Positions 1-7,267 of a stretch of 13,873 nucleotides of DNA are shown here, piece after piece. Numbering within the stretch: the first letter of the stretch is position 1; each line of letters begins with the position of its first letter. The stretch covers positions 1 through 13,873 of the forward strand of contig DATAQW010000431.1 in NCBI GenBank assembly GCA_036264445.1, written 5' to 3'. The DNA comes from Pseudacidobacterium sp036264445 (GTDB lineage: Bacteria; Acidobacteriota; Terriglobia; Terriglobales; Acidobacteriaceae). A model generated the notes under the pieces. It was not told where the DNA came from, did no database searches, and saw only the letters and a program-made list of their open reading frames with translations. The position numbers and the translations under genes are program-made.

Positions 1-390
1 CGGCTGGCGCAGCCTTTGAGCCACTACTTCCTTGTTATGACCAACGGCTACGGAGCAATGCCTGATTATTCGGCGCAGCTATCGCCTGCGGACCGCTGGG
101 CTGTTGCGGCATATATCCGCGCGCTGCAGTTGAGCCAGAACGCGAAAGAGTCTGACGTTCCGCAGGGTACGCAGATCCATAACCTGAGCGACATTGCGGA
201 GCAGCAAGGGTTGCCAGCGAGTTTCGCGGGGCCATGGCCGATAGCAGGGGACACAAACGTACAGGCATTGCCAACAGAGGGCATGGTTGCAGGCGCTCCA
301 GCGGAGAACCCTAAGACAATGAGTCTGACAGGCAAAACAACGGCAAATATGAAGAGCGGCGAAGCCAATTCGCCTGAGCCAAAGAAATAA
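1..390 (+). CDS. actE: ACIII monoheme cytochrome c subunit ActE (C-terminal part)
   Basis: The reading frame is open from base 1 and stops at 388-390, so the N-terminal part with the CXXCH haem site lies outside the window. The 129 visible residues begin with the end of a class I cytochrome c fold: a GYGAMPDY stretch whose Met (visible residue 20) is the expected sixth haem ligand, then the C-terminal helix (PADRWAVAAYIRALQLSQ). After that comes about 80 residues of Pro/Ala/Gly-rich tail with no recognised domain. In alternative complex III, ActE is the periplasmic monoheme subunit that passes electrons from the complex to the terminal oxidase. The assignment rests mainly on position directly before actF and the oxidase genes. 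A TTG at 16 could be read as a start, but the helix logic continues upstream of it, so it is internal. Another small cytochrome c subunit is possible but less likely. Confidence 0.8.
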   Translation, partial: RLAQPLSHYFLVMTNGYGAMPDYSAQLSPADRWAVAAYIRALQLSQNAKESDVPQGTQIHNLSDIAEQQGLPASFAGPWPIAGDTNVQALPTEGMVAGAPAENPKTMSLTGKTTANMKSGEANSPEPKK

Positions 391-402
391 GGATCGGAAC
401 TG

Positions 403-1689
403 ATGGCACACGGATATATCGAGAAAACATTGCCAGCCGACCTCTCGGCGCCAGACTTTGTGAATACCTGGCGCAGCCGGGCTTTTGTCATCGGAGCAAT
501 CTTTTCTGTTCTCGGAATCATCCTCGGCGTTTTGGCCAACGATGGCTGGAGCCATTTCCTGCGCGCATGGCTGCTTGGACTGATGATCTCCTTCGGGTTC
601 TGCTGCGGTGGAATGGCCCTGCTGATGACGCAGTATCTGTCGGGCGGTAAGTGGGGTCTGCTGGTCCGGCGCCCGCTGGAAGCAATGACGCGGACGCTCC
701 CGCTGGTCTTCTTGTACTTCCTCCCCGTGGCCATCTTCGGGGTCAATCTCAGGAAGCTTTATCTTTGGGCGCAATATCCCGATCCGGAAGAGGCTCTCAA
801 GAACCACCTCATCACCGCCGAGCAGGCGCATGCGATTCACTTTAAGCAAGCGATCCTGAATCCAACCACCTTCTGGATCGTCTCGCTGATCTGCTTTGCA
901 AGCTGGGCGCTGTATACAGTCCTGTTGAACAAGTGGTCGCTGCAGCGTGACGCGGACACCGCGCCGAATGTTCCTTATTGGCAAAAGAAATTTGAGAACC
1001 TTAGCGGATTTGGCATAGTGCTGTACTCGCTGACGCTGACTGCAGTCGCAATTATCTGGGTCATGTCGCTTGATCCGACATGGTACTCGACAGTCTATGG
1101 TCTGCAGTTCCTTGTTGGCCAGGCTTATGGCGTGCTCGCGCTCGTGATCCTGACGCTGATCGGGTTGTCAAAGGCCCAGCCCATTAAGACGATCTTTCGC
1201 GTGACTGAGCAGCATGATCTCGGCAAGCTCTGCTTTGCCTTCGTCATGTTGAATATGTATCTGGCCTTTGCTGCGTTCCTGATCATCTGGTCGGGTAACT
1301 CGCCGGAAGAGATTCCCTGGTATCTGGATCGCATTCGCGGCGGATGGGGAGTTGTCGGCACGCTGGATTTTGTCTTCCACTGGCTGATTCCGTTCTCGCT
1401 GCTGTTGTCGCGTGATCTGAAGCGTATCAAGAGCCGCCTGGCAGTCGTCTGTTGCATCATGATCTTCGCCCGTTGCTGGGATATGTTCTGGCTGATTGAG
1501 CCGAACTTCCGCGATGCTGCGCGCAACCTGCGCTTCAGTCTCGGCATTCTCGAATACGCTGTCGTTCCTGTGGCTCTGATTGCCTTCTGGATGGCGTACT
1601 ACTTCACGCAACTGAAGACGCGGCCGCTGGTCGCTACAAACGATCCGCACGTGGTGGAAATTCTGGAGCCCGAACATGCCCATGCATAA
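403..1689 (+). CDS. actF: Alternative complex III membrane subunit ActF (quinol:cytochrome c oxidoreductase)
   Basis: This 428-residue, strongly hydrophobic protein has about ten predicted membrane helices, from FVIGAIFSVLGIILGVL near residues 28-45 to a final helix near residues 383-402. Size and helix count fit ActF, the smaller NrfD/PsrC-like integral subunit of alternative complex III, which acts with ActC in oxidising quinol at the inner membrane. It has no cofactor-binding motif of the CXXCH or Fe-S type, as expected for this subunit. The start is ATG at 403, 12 bases after the actE stop, with AAGGA (389-393) and GGA nearer the start as possible ribosome sites. The stop overlaps the next gene by 14 bases. 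Hydrophilic ends (MAHGYIEKTL and a His/Glu tail) flank the membrane core. The main alternative would be a related NrfD-family subunit, but the oxidase context argues for ActF. Confidence 0.88.
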   Translation: MAHGYIEKTLPADLSAPDFVNTWRSRAFVIGAIFSVLGIILGVLANDGWSHFLRAWLLGLMISFGFCCGGMALLMTQYLSGGKWGLLVRRPLEAMTRTLPLVFLYFLPVAIFGVNLRKLYLWAQYPDPEEALKNHLITAEQAHAIHFKQAILNPTTFWIVSLICFASWALYTVLLNKWSLQRDADTAPNVPYWQKKFENLSGFGIVLYSLTLTAVAIIWVMSLDPTWYSTVYGLQFLVGQAYGVLALVILTLIGLSKAQPIKTIFRVTEQHDLGKLCFAFVMLNMYLAFAAFLIIWSGNSPEEIPWYLDRIRGGWGVVGTLDFVFHWLIPFSLLLSRDLKRIKSRLAVVCCIMIFARCWDMFWLIEPNFRDAARNLRFSLGILEYAVVPVALIAFWMAYYFTQLKTRPLVATNDPHVVEILEPEHAHA

Positions 1690-2308
1690 CGAACACGAGT
1701 CGCGCGACAAATCTTCTTCTGTTCGGGAAGGCTATGAGCTTACCGATGTCAGCGTGCAGGGGATTATGGTTTTCCTGCTGGGACTGATCCTTTCGCTCGG
1801 AGTTTTCTTTGTCATTTGTTTCGGGATGGGCAGGGTCATTAACAATGCGCTGGCAAAACGTGACGGCCCCCTGAATAAGTGGAATCAGGCGAACGCAGTG
1901 GGTAAGACTTTCAGGATGGAATCGAATCCGGCGATGCAGCAGCGGCAGTTGAAGCAGCTGACACAGACATTCCCAACTCCGCGGCTTCAGGGCGATGACG
2001 GCAATCAGGACACTGCAGACCTGCATGCGCGCGAAGATCTTCTGCTCGAAAACTTTAGCTGGATTGATCGCTCTAAAGGCACAGTCCGGATTCCGGTCGC
2101 GCGTGCTATGGAGTTGATCGCGCAGCGCGGACTGCCAGTTCACCAGCAAACGCAGCAGACAGAGCCATTGATGGCCGGCGATAACCCAATCACTGTGCAA
2201 GTTCCGCTGACAGATGGATTTGCACGCACAGCTTATGAGCAGGAACTGCGGGAGGGCGCGGGGAAAGCTCCGGGAGAGCAGGCTTCAAGCAAGGCAAACA
2301 ATCAGTGA
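1676..2308 (+). CDS. Conserved one-helix membrane protein of ACIII/caa3 operons, function unknown
   Basis: I do not know an established name for this 210-residue protein. It has a short hydrophilic N-terminus (residues 1-26), one membrane helix (about 27-50), and a soluble domain that is probably periplasmic. Conserved-looking elements are FPTPRLQ (about 99-105) and ENFSWIDRSKGTVRIPVARAMELIAQRGLP (125-154, here split by line only: FSWIDRSKG, TVRIPVARAM, ELIAQRGLP). I recall a similar 'W-[IV]-D-R-x-x-G-x-[VI]-R-I-P-[IV]-x-R-A-M' segment in unnamed proteins of cytochrome oxidase operons, which I could not verify here. The tail after about residue 175 is low in order and ends in Ala/Ser/Lys. The gene overlaps actF by 14 bases (starts at ATG 1676 or 1682), pointing to coupled translation. 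Position between ACIII and Sco suggests an accessory subunit or assembly factor; this is inference. Confidence 0.75.
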   Translation: MPMHNEHESRDKSSSVREGYELTDVSVQGIMVFLLGLILSLGVFFVICFGMGRVINNALAKRDGPLNKWNQANAVGKTFRMESNPAMQQRQLKQLTQTFPTPRLQGDDGNQDTADLHAREDLLLENFSWIDRSKGTVRIPVARAMELIAQRGLPVHQQTQQTEPLMAGDNPITVQVPLTDGFARTAYEQELREGAGKAPGEQASSKANNQ

Positions 2309-2383
2309 CTCCCTTCTTCAGCGAGGGAAATGCGACAGAAAGCGGATTAGCATAGAGGTAGACCCTCTAAAGCGTGGAACAGA

Positions 2384-3307
2384 ATGCAGGCAAGGGTGAC
2401 AATCCGGAAACGCAAGACAGTAATAAGCACAACCACGCTCTTGCTGTCTTTTGCCCTGGGCGGGTTTACTGCTGCTCACGCACAGGTTTCTGACTACGGG
2501 CAGAAGCAGATGGGTGAACCGGCCAGTGATCACCTGCCGTCCGTGCTCAATAAAGTCACCATTATTCAGAAGCTGAATACGCAGCTCCCGCTCGATGGCG
2601 AATTCCGCGACGAAACCGGTAAAGCAGTTCATCTCGGTGATTACTTCGGCAAGCGGCCGGTGATTCTTTCGCTGGTTTACTACAACTGTCCAATGCTGTG
2701 TTCCGAGGAGTTGGACGGACTCACCGGCGCGCTCGAAATGGTGAAGTTTACTCCGGGCAAGGACTTCGATGTGGTTGTCGTAAGTATCGATCCGAGTGAA
2801 ACTCCGGAACTGGCCGCGAAGAAGAAGGCCTTCTATCTCAAACGGTACGGGCGCCCGGAAACGGCGAATGGTTGGCATTTCCTTACCGGCCCGCAGCCAG
2901 CAATCAATGCTTTGGCCGATGCGACTGGATTTGGCTATGTCCGTGTGCCAGGTCCGGACGGCAAAATGACGCAATTTGCCCATGCCAGTGCGATTGAACT
3001 GGTTACGCCTGATGGGCGGCTCTCGCAATATTACCTCGGTGTTGAGTATTCGGCGAAGGACCTGCGGCTCGGTCTGGTGGAAGCATCCGAACACAGGATT
3101 GGCTCACCCGTTGATGAGATTCTGACTTACTGCTACCACTATGATCCGACGCTGAACAGGCACAGTCTGATTATTGCTCGCGTGGTGCAGTTGGGCTGCA
3201 TGATCACTTTGCTGTGCCTGGGTATTTACATGTTGATTATGTTCCGGCGCGATGTGAAGGAAGCGCACAGCAAGCCGGTAGCAAGCTGGAAAAAGGTAAT
3301 CGGATAA
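2384..3307 (+). CDS. Sco1/SenC-family copper chaperone with C-terminal membrane helix
   Basis: The 307-residue protein has a signal peptide (RKRK then a hydrophobic core, ending AAHAQ at about residue 34) and a thioredoxin-fold Sco domain. The copper ligands are visible: CPMLC (Cys102 and Cys106) and His200 in FAHAS, with VVVSIDPSE (131-139) typical of the family. Sco proteins deliver copper to the CuA site of oxidase subunit II, or act as thiol reductases on its cysteines, in the periplasm. Unlike mitochondrial Sco1, anchored near the N-terminus, this one has a C-terminal helix (about 262-286) followed by a basic tail, and a TYCYHYDP motif (248-255) just before it. The gene lies 75 bases after the previous gene and 7 bases before coxB, which fits a dedicated CuA assembly factor. 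The ribosome site before ATG 2384 is weak; GTG 2396, with AAGG just upstream, is an alternative start. Confidence 0.93.
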   Translation: MQARVTIRKRKTVISTTTLLLSFALGGFTAAHAQVSDYGQKQMGEPASDHLPSVLNKVTIIQKLNTQLPLDGEFRDETGKAVHLGDYFGKRPVILSLVYYNCPMLCSEELDGLTGALEMVKFTPGKDFDVVVVSIDPSETPELAAKKKAFYLKRYGRPETANGWHFLTGPQPAINALADATGFGYVRVPGPDGKMTQFAHASAIELVTPDGRLSQYYLGVEYSAKDLRLGLVEASEHRIGSPVDEILTYCYHYDPTLNRHSLIIARVVQLGCMITLLCLGIYMLIMFRRDVKEAHSKPVASWKKVIG

Positions 3308-3314
3308 GGGAACG

Positions 3315-4373
3315 ATGCATTTTATCAGTCCAGTACTTTGGCAATTTCTCGTTAAGTGGCTCACGCACGCTGCGGTGTTTCCGCCGGAGGCGTCGAGCAT
3401 CGCTCCGTATGCGGATGCACTCTACATTTTTCTGGTGCTGATCTCGGTGGTGGGCCTGGCCGTCGTGCTTTTACTGGTGGTGCTGTTCTCTATCAAGTAC
3501 CGCAAGGAGCGCAACCCGGAAGCGACGCAGATCGAAGGCTCAACGCTGCTTGAAGCTACCTGGACCATCATTCCGCTGGCGCTGTTTATGGTTGCGTTCG
3601 TGTGGGGTGCTCTGTTGTATTTCCGCATCTACAATCCGCCGACTAATGCGATGAACATCTACATCGTCGGTAAGCAGTGGATGTGGAAGGCCGAACATCC
3701 GGGTGGTCAGCATGAAATCAACGCGCTGCATGTTCCGATCAACCGCCCCGTGCAGCTCACCATGATTTCGCAGGACGTCTTCCATAGTTTCTCGATTCCG
3801 GCATTCCGCGTGAAGCGCGAGGTAGTTCCGGGCCGTTATTCGACAGTGTGGTTTGAGGCAACCCAGCCGGGCACGTATCACCTGTTCTGCACACAGTATT
3901 GCGGAACGCTCCACTCGCAGATGATTGGGCAGATTGTCGCGATGACACCGGAAGACTACGAGGCATGGACCGCCGGTTCAACCAGTGGAGCGTCTCTGGC
4001 GCAGAATGGTGAGCGGCTCTTTGCCAGCCTCGGCTGCAACTCCTGCCACTCAGGCAGCCCTGACGCCCATGGTCCCAATCTGGCGCAGATTTATGGCAGC
4101 AAAGTGCAGATGGCCAATGGATCATTCGTGACTGTGGATGATGCTTTCCTGCGCGACTCCATCCTGAATCCGACGATGCACCAGGTTGCAGGATATGCAC
4201 CGATTATGCCGACCTATCAGGGGCAGATCAGTGAAGAAGGTTTGATAGCTATCGTCGAATACATCAGAAACCTCAATTCGAATTACCGTATTCAGCAGAC
4301 ACTGAATACAAGCCAAGTCCAGACCGCCGCGCCTGTGGCGCCTGCAGCTGGGCAGGGGATGGTGAAGCAATGA
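3315..4373 (+). CDS. coxB: Cytochrome c oxidase subunit II with fused cytochrome c domain (caa3 type)
   Basis: This 352-residue subunit has two membrane helices (about 35-60 and 83-104) and then a periplasmic cupredoxin domain. The electron-entry aromatic motif QWMWK (121-125) and all CuA ligands are present: His157, Cys192, Cys196, His200 and Met203 (CTQYCGTLHSQM). The residue that donates a backbone carbonyl in the usual CxExC is Gln194 instead of Glu. A C-terminal cytochrome c domain follows, with haem motif CNSCH (241-245) and probable Met298 ligand in APIMPTY, so this is a caa3-type subunit that carries its own electron donor. The start at ATG 3315 follows an AAGGG site overlapping the sco stop. 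The end overlaps coxA by an ATGA junction. No clear cleavable signal peptide is visible, though the first about 25 residues are moderately hydrophobic. Confidence 0.97.
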   Translation: MHFISPVLWQFLVKWLTHAAVFPPEASSIAPYADALYIFLVLISVVGLAVVLLLVVLFSIKYRKERNPEATQIEGSTLLEATWTIIPLALFMVAFVWGALLYFRIYNPPTNAMNIYIVGKQWMWKAEHPGGQHEINALHVPINRPVQLTMISQDVFHSFSIPAFRVKREVVPGRYSTVWFEATQPGTYHLFCTQYCGTLHSQMIGQIVAMTPEDYEAWTAGSTSGASLAQNGERLFASLGCNSCHSGSPDAHGPNLAQIYGSKVQMANGSFVTVDDAFLRDSILNPTMHQVAGYAPIMPTYQGQISEEGLIAIVEYIRNLNSNYRIQQTLNTSQVQTAAPVAPAAGQGMVKQ

Positions 4374-6040
4374 GCAGCACTGCAACAATCGTCAAGCTTC
4401 CACCTCAGGAGACGGCGCGTCTCCCGAAGAAGTCGTACCTCAATAGTGAATATGGGTTGAAAAGCTGGCTGCTTACGGGTGACCACAAGCGTATCGCTAT
4501 TCTCTACCTGATCTCGATTACATTCTTCTTCTTTATCGGTGGCGCCATGGCCGGGCTTATCCGCCTGGAACTGCTGACCCCGCAGTCGGACCTGATGGCG
4601 ACGGACACCTATAACAAGGTGTTCTCGATGCACGGCATTATCATGGTGTTTTTCTTTCTTGTGCCATCAGTCCCAGCGACGATAGGAAACTTCCTGATCC
4701 CAATCATGGTAGGGGCTAAAGACCTCGCATTTCCCAAAATCAATCTGCTGAGCTGGTACCTGTATGTTGTTGCAGGCATTTTCACGCTAACTGCAATGGT
4801 TTTGGGCGGCGTGGATACGGGCTGGACATTCACGACTCCGTTAAGCACACATTACCTGAATACGCATGTAGTCACAGCAGGGCTGGGTGTGTTTATTGCC
4901 GGATTTAGTTCCATCTTTACCGGCCTGAATTTCATTGTGACCATCCACCGTATGCGTGCCCCGGGCATGACGTGGTTCCGGTTGCCATTATTTGTCTGGT
5001 CGCACTATGCGGCGTCTATTCTGATGGTGCTTGGAACTCCGGTGTTGGCGATCACGCTCGTGCTTGTGATCCTGGAACGCACGATTGGTATCGGTGTCTT
5101 TGACCCAACCAAGGGCGGTGACCCGCTGCTCTTTCAGCACCTGTTCTGGTTCTATTCACACCCGGCTGTGTACATCATGATTCTCCCTGGGATGGGCGTG
5201 ATTTCTGAAGTCATCAGTACTTTTTCGCGCAAGCGTGTCTTTGGGTATACGGCGGTTGCTTTTTCATCCGTTGCTATCGCGGTCTTCGGGTTTTTTGTCT
5301 GGGCGCACCACATGTTCATCATGGGCGTGTCGAACTACTCGGCGCTGGTGTTTTCGCTGCTCACGATGCTCGTTGCCGTGCCTTCGGCTATCAAAATATT
5401 TAACTGGTCAGCAACGCTCTATAAAGGCTCGATTACATTTGAAACTCCGATGCTTTACGCCTTCGGATTTCTCGGGTTATTCACCATCGGCGGACTTACA
5501 GGCGTCTTTCTTGGTTCGCTGGGCATGGATATCCACCTTACAGAAACGTACTTCATCGTGGCGCACTTCCACTTTGTCATGGTGGGCGGCATGTTGATGG
5601 CGTACCTCTCCGGTGTTCACTTCTGGTGGCCGAAGATGACAGGCCGCATGTATCCGGAAGGCGTATCGAAGCTGGCTGCGCTGACTACATTTATCGGGTT
5701 CATTCTGACTTTCTTCCCGCAGTTCATCCTCGGATATCTTGGAATGCCGCGACGCTACGCCGCGTATCCTCCTGAGTTCCAGGTACTGAACGTGCTCTCC
5801 ACTGCAGGCGCGACTGTGCTGGGCGTGGGCTATCTGCTGCCGATGCTCTACATGACCTGGTCGCTCAAGTATGGCAAGATCGCGGGCAGCAACCCGTGGC
5901 AGGCTACCGGGCTTGAATGGCAGATTCAATCGCCTCCGCTGACTGAAAACTTTATTGAAACGCCGATCGTAGACCACGAAGCATACGACTACGAATGGCT
6001 GGCGCACAAGACTGAACAAGAGGTAGAGACCGTTGGATAG
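4370..6040 (+). CDS. coxA: Cytochrome c oxidase subunit I, A2-type haem-copper oxygen reductase
   Basis: This 556-residue, twelve-helix catalytic subunit reduces O2 to water and pumps protons across the inner membrane. Visible ligands are His88 (SMHG) and His401 for haem a, His399 for haem a3 (VAHFHFVMVGG), and His264, His313 and His314 for CuB (YSHPAVY, WAHHMF). Tyr268 is the expected partner of the His-Tyr crosslink. Channel elements include N107 in the GNF stretch, D118 in GAKDLAFP and K342 in PSAIKIFNW. The motif before the CuB His is YS (262-263) in place of the A1-type Glu motif, which by the established classification marks subfamily A2. The gene overlaps coxB by four bases and coxC by eight. 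A short hydrophilic N-terminus and an acidic tail lie outside the membrane. Confidence 0.98.
   Translation: MSSTATIVKLPPQETARLPKKSYLNSEYGLKSWLLTGDHKRIAILYLISITFFFFIGGAMAGLIRLELLTPQSDLMATDTYNKVFSMHGIIMVFFFLVPSVPATIGNFLIPIMVGAKDLAFPKINLLSWYLYVVAGIFTLTAMVLGGVDTGWTFTTPLSTHYLNTHVVTAGLGVFIAGFSSIFTGLNFIVTIHRMRAPGMTWFRLPLFVWSHYAASILMVLGTPVLAITLVLVILERTIGIGVFDPTKGGDPLLFQHLFWFYSHPAVYIMILPGMGVISEVISTFSRKRVFGYTAVAFSSVAIAVFGFFVWAHHMFIMGVSNYSALVFSLLTMLVAVPSAIKIFNWSATLYKGSITFETPMLYAFGFLGLFTIGGLTGVFLGSLGMDIHLTETYFIVAHFHFVMVGGMLMAYLSGVHFWWPKMTGRMYPEGVSKLAALTTFIGFILTFFPQFILGYLGMPRRYAAYPPEFQVLNVLSTAGATVLGVGYLLPMLYMTWSLKYGKIAGSNPWQATGLEWQIQSPPLTENFIETPIVDHEAYDYEWLAHKTEQEVETVG
6019..6023 (+). promoter_or_regulatory. 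Ribosome binding site supporting the TTG start of coxC
   Basis: AGAGG lies nine bases before TTG 6033. No ATG or GTG in the coxC frame occurs until Met42, which is already inside the first helix, so this site is what makes the TTG start credible. It lies within the end of coxA. Confidence 0.55.
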
Positions 6041-6770
6041 TCAAGCGATCGCAACCCAGCCGCTTTCTGAGCACGAAGCGCATGAGGCCCATCCGCCGCA
6101 CCTGCGTCACCATTTCGAGACGGTGGAGCAGCAGCGCGAGGCGTCGAGCTTCGGCATGTGGCTTTTCCTGCTGACCGAAATCATGTTTTTCGGCGGTCTG
6201 TTCACCGCTTACCTGATCTACCGCAACTGGTACTATCCCGCGTTTGTCGCGGGCAGCCACCAGCTTTCGATCTTCCTCGGAACATTCAATACGGCGGTGC
6301 TCATCTGCTCCAGTTTCACCATGGCGATGGGCGTCTATTCGGCGGAAATGAAGCGTCGCAAGGCGCTGGTAGGCTGGTTGCTCGCGACGATCGTCCTGGG
6401 ATGTGTTTTCCTTGGCGTCAAGGCAATTGAGTATCACGAGAAATGGGAAAAGCAGCACGTACCTGGACTGAACTTTAGCGCCGAGGGCTTTACGCATCCT
6501 ACCGATCCTGAAGAAAAGCCGCTACCGGCTGATATGGCGGCCAAGACGCAGGTTTATTTCTCGCTGTATTTTGCGATGACGGGCATGCACGCCCTGCACA
6601 TGATCGTCGGCGTTTCGATCCTGCTGGTTCTGGTGGTGCGAGCGTGGGCAGGCGCATATACGCAGGGCCACATGACGACGATAGAGAACTTTGGCTTGTA
6701 CTGGCACTTCGTCGATATTGTCTGGATTTTCCTATTTCCGTTGCTTTATCTGATCAGCCGGCACCAGTGA
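6033..6770 (+). CDS. coxC: Cytochrome c oxidase subunit III
   Basis: This 245-residue protein has five predicted membrane helices (about 40-60, 77-103, 112-136, 172-203 and 219-243), as in bacterial five-helix subunit III. Family signatures are visible: WLFLLTEIMFFGGLF with the conserved helix Glu49, GMHALHMIVG (184-193) and YWHFVDIVWIFLFPLLYL (223-240). Subunit III binds subunit I and supports its proton uptake and stability; it carries no redox centre. The N-terminus (13-28) is His-rich, with seven His in sixteen residues, which is not a usual subunit III trait and may be only a soluble tail. A loop of about 35 residues (138-170) separates helices three and four. The start is TTG at 6033, overlapping the coxA end by eight bases, preceded by AGAGG. 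Spacing to coxD is 14 bases. Confidence 0.96.
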   Translation: MDSQAIATQPLSEHEAHEAHPPHLRHHFETVEQQREASSFGMWLFLLTEIMFFGGLFTAYLIYRNWYYPAFVAGSHQLSIFLGTFNTAVLICSSFTMAMGVYSAEMKRRKALVGWLLATIVLGCVFLGVKAIEYHEKWEKQHVPGLNFSAEGFTHPTDPEEKPLPADMAAKTQVYFSLYFAMTGMHALHMIVGVSILLVLVVRAWAGAYTQGHMTTIENFGLYWHFVDIVWIFLFPLLYLISRHQ

Positions 6771-6784
6771 GGACCTGAAACAAG

Positions 6785-7123
6785 ATGCCTGAACCAACGC
6801 AGCACGAACAACTCGACCTCGAACCAACGCAGCACGAACATCACATCGTCAGCCCGAAAGTGTATCTGGTAATTTTTGGTGCGCTACTGATGTTTACCGG
6901 GCTGACAGTAGCTGCTTCTTATCTTGAATTGGGGATATTCAATCCTATCGTCGCGATTGCCATTGCCTGTACCAAGGCGGTATTGGTGATCCTCTTCTTC
7001 ATGCACGTCAAGTACAGCTCGCGATTGACAAAGCTGACCGTGGCTGCTGGATTCTTCACTTTTCTAGTTCTCATCACCATGTCGCTGACGGACTATATCA
7101 GCCGCGCGTGGGGCTTGTGGTAA
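6785..7123 (+). CDS. coxD: Cytochrome c oxidase subunit IV, prokaryotic type
   Basis: This 112-residue protein has three membrane helices (about 25-46, 52-76 and 84-104). The second contains the family hallmark TKAVLVILFFMHVKY (63-77). Prokaryotic subunit IV is a small structural subunit of haem-copper oxidases with no redox group, and is commonly the last gene of the operon, as it is here just before a strong terminator. Start ATG 6785 is preceded by GAGGA at 6769-6773. The hydrophilic N-terminus contains a tandem EPTQHE repeat (residues 3-8 and 13-18), encoded by a perfect 20-base DNA repeat described separately. The gene could also be labelled as a caa3-type subunit IV/CtaF protein; the role would be the same. 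Confidence 0.92.
   Translation: MPEPTQHEQLDLEPTQHEHHIVSPKVYLVIFGALLMFTGLTVAASYLELGIFNPIVAIAIACTKAVLVILFFMHVKYSSRLTKLTVAAGFFTFLVLITMSLTDYISRAWGLW
6791..6840 (+). repeat. Perfect 20-base tandem-type direct repeat at the coxD 5' end
   Basis: The 20 bases gaaccaacgcagcacgaaca occur at 6791-6810 and again at 6821-6840, giving a 30-base period with a 10-base spacer. The period is a multiple of three, so the duplication is in frame and produces EPTQHE twice. Identity at every third position means the copy is recent or maintained, since synonymous drift has not touched it. Confidence 0.95.
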
Positions 7124-7139
7124 GTCATACAGATTTCTG

Positions 7140-7174
7140 AAAATAGCGGCCTGTGCGGGCCGCTATTTTATTTT
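7140..7174 (+). terminator. Intrinsic terminator of the respiratory operon
   Basis: AAAATAGCGGCC (7140-7151) pairs perfectly with GGCCGCTATTTT (7158-7169) around a six-base loop, followed by ATTTT. It lies 16 bases after the coxD stop. The left arm is preceded by few Ts on the opposite strand sense, so it is best read as a + strand terminator. Confidence 0.92.
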
Positions 7175-7193
7175 GCATGGGACACTCTCAAAC

Positions 7194-7206
7194 CAAAGTA
7201 ACTTTG
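7194..7206. promoter_or_regulatory. Short inverted repeat overlapping the predicted -35 region
   Basis: CAAAGT (7194-7199) and ACTTTG (7201-7206) form a perfect six-base dyad around one base. It overlaps the candidate -35 hexamer at 7203-7208, where a repressor site would be effective. A dyad this short can arise by chance, and no regulator family is suggested by it. Confidence 0.25.
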
Positions 7207-7231
7207 CATATCGATTTGATTCACGCATAAT
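7203..7231 (+). promoter_or_regulatory. Candidate sigma70-like promoter for the giant secreted protein gene
   Basis: TTTGCA (7203-7208) and CATAAT (7226-7231) are separated by 17 bases, giving 4/6 and 5/6 matches to the standard hexamers. It lies just after the operon terminator and would give a leader of roughly 140 bases before ATG 7377. The gap 7124-7376 otherwise holds only the terminator and the leader hairpin. Confidence 0.42.
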
Positions 7232-7267
7232 GGAGCCACTTTCCGCAACATGGCTAGATCAATAGAA

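Noticed and set aside
66..984. Long minus-strand frames opposite actE/actF
   Set aside because: They lie opposite genes with clear membrane or haem motifs, have no recognisable domain and no minus-strand promoter, and are shadows of GC-rich codon use.
2353..2369. TAGAGG/CCTCTA six-base hairpin in the gap before sco
   Set aside because: The stem is short and has no T run, so it is not supported as a terminator; it may be chance.
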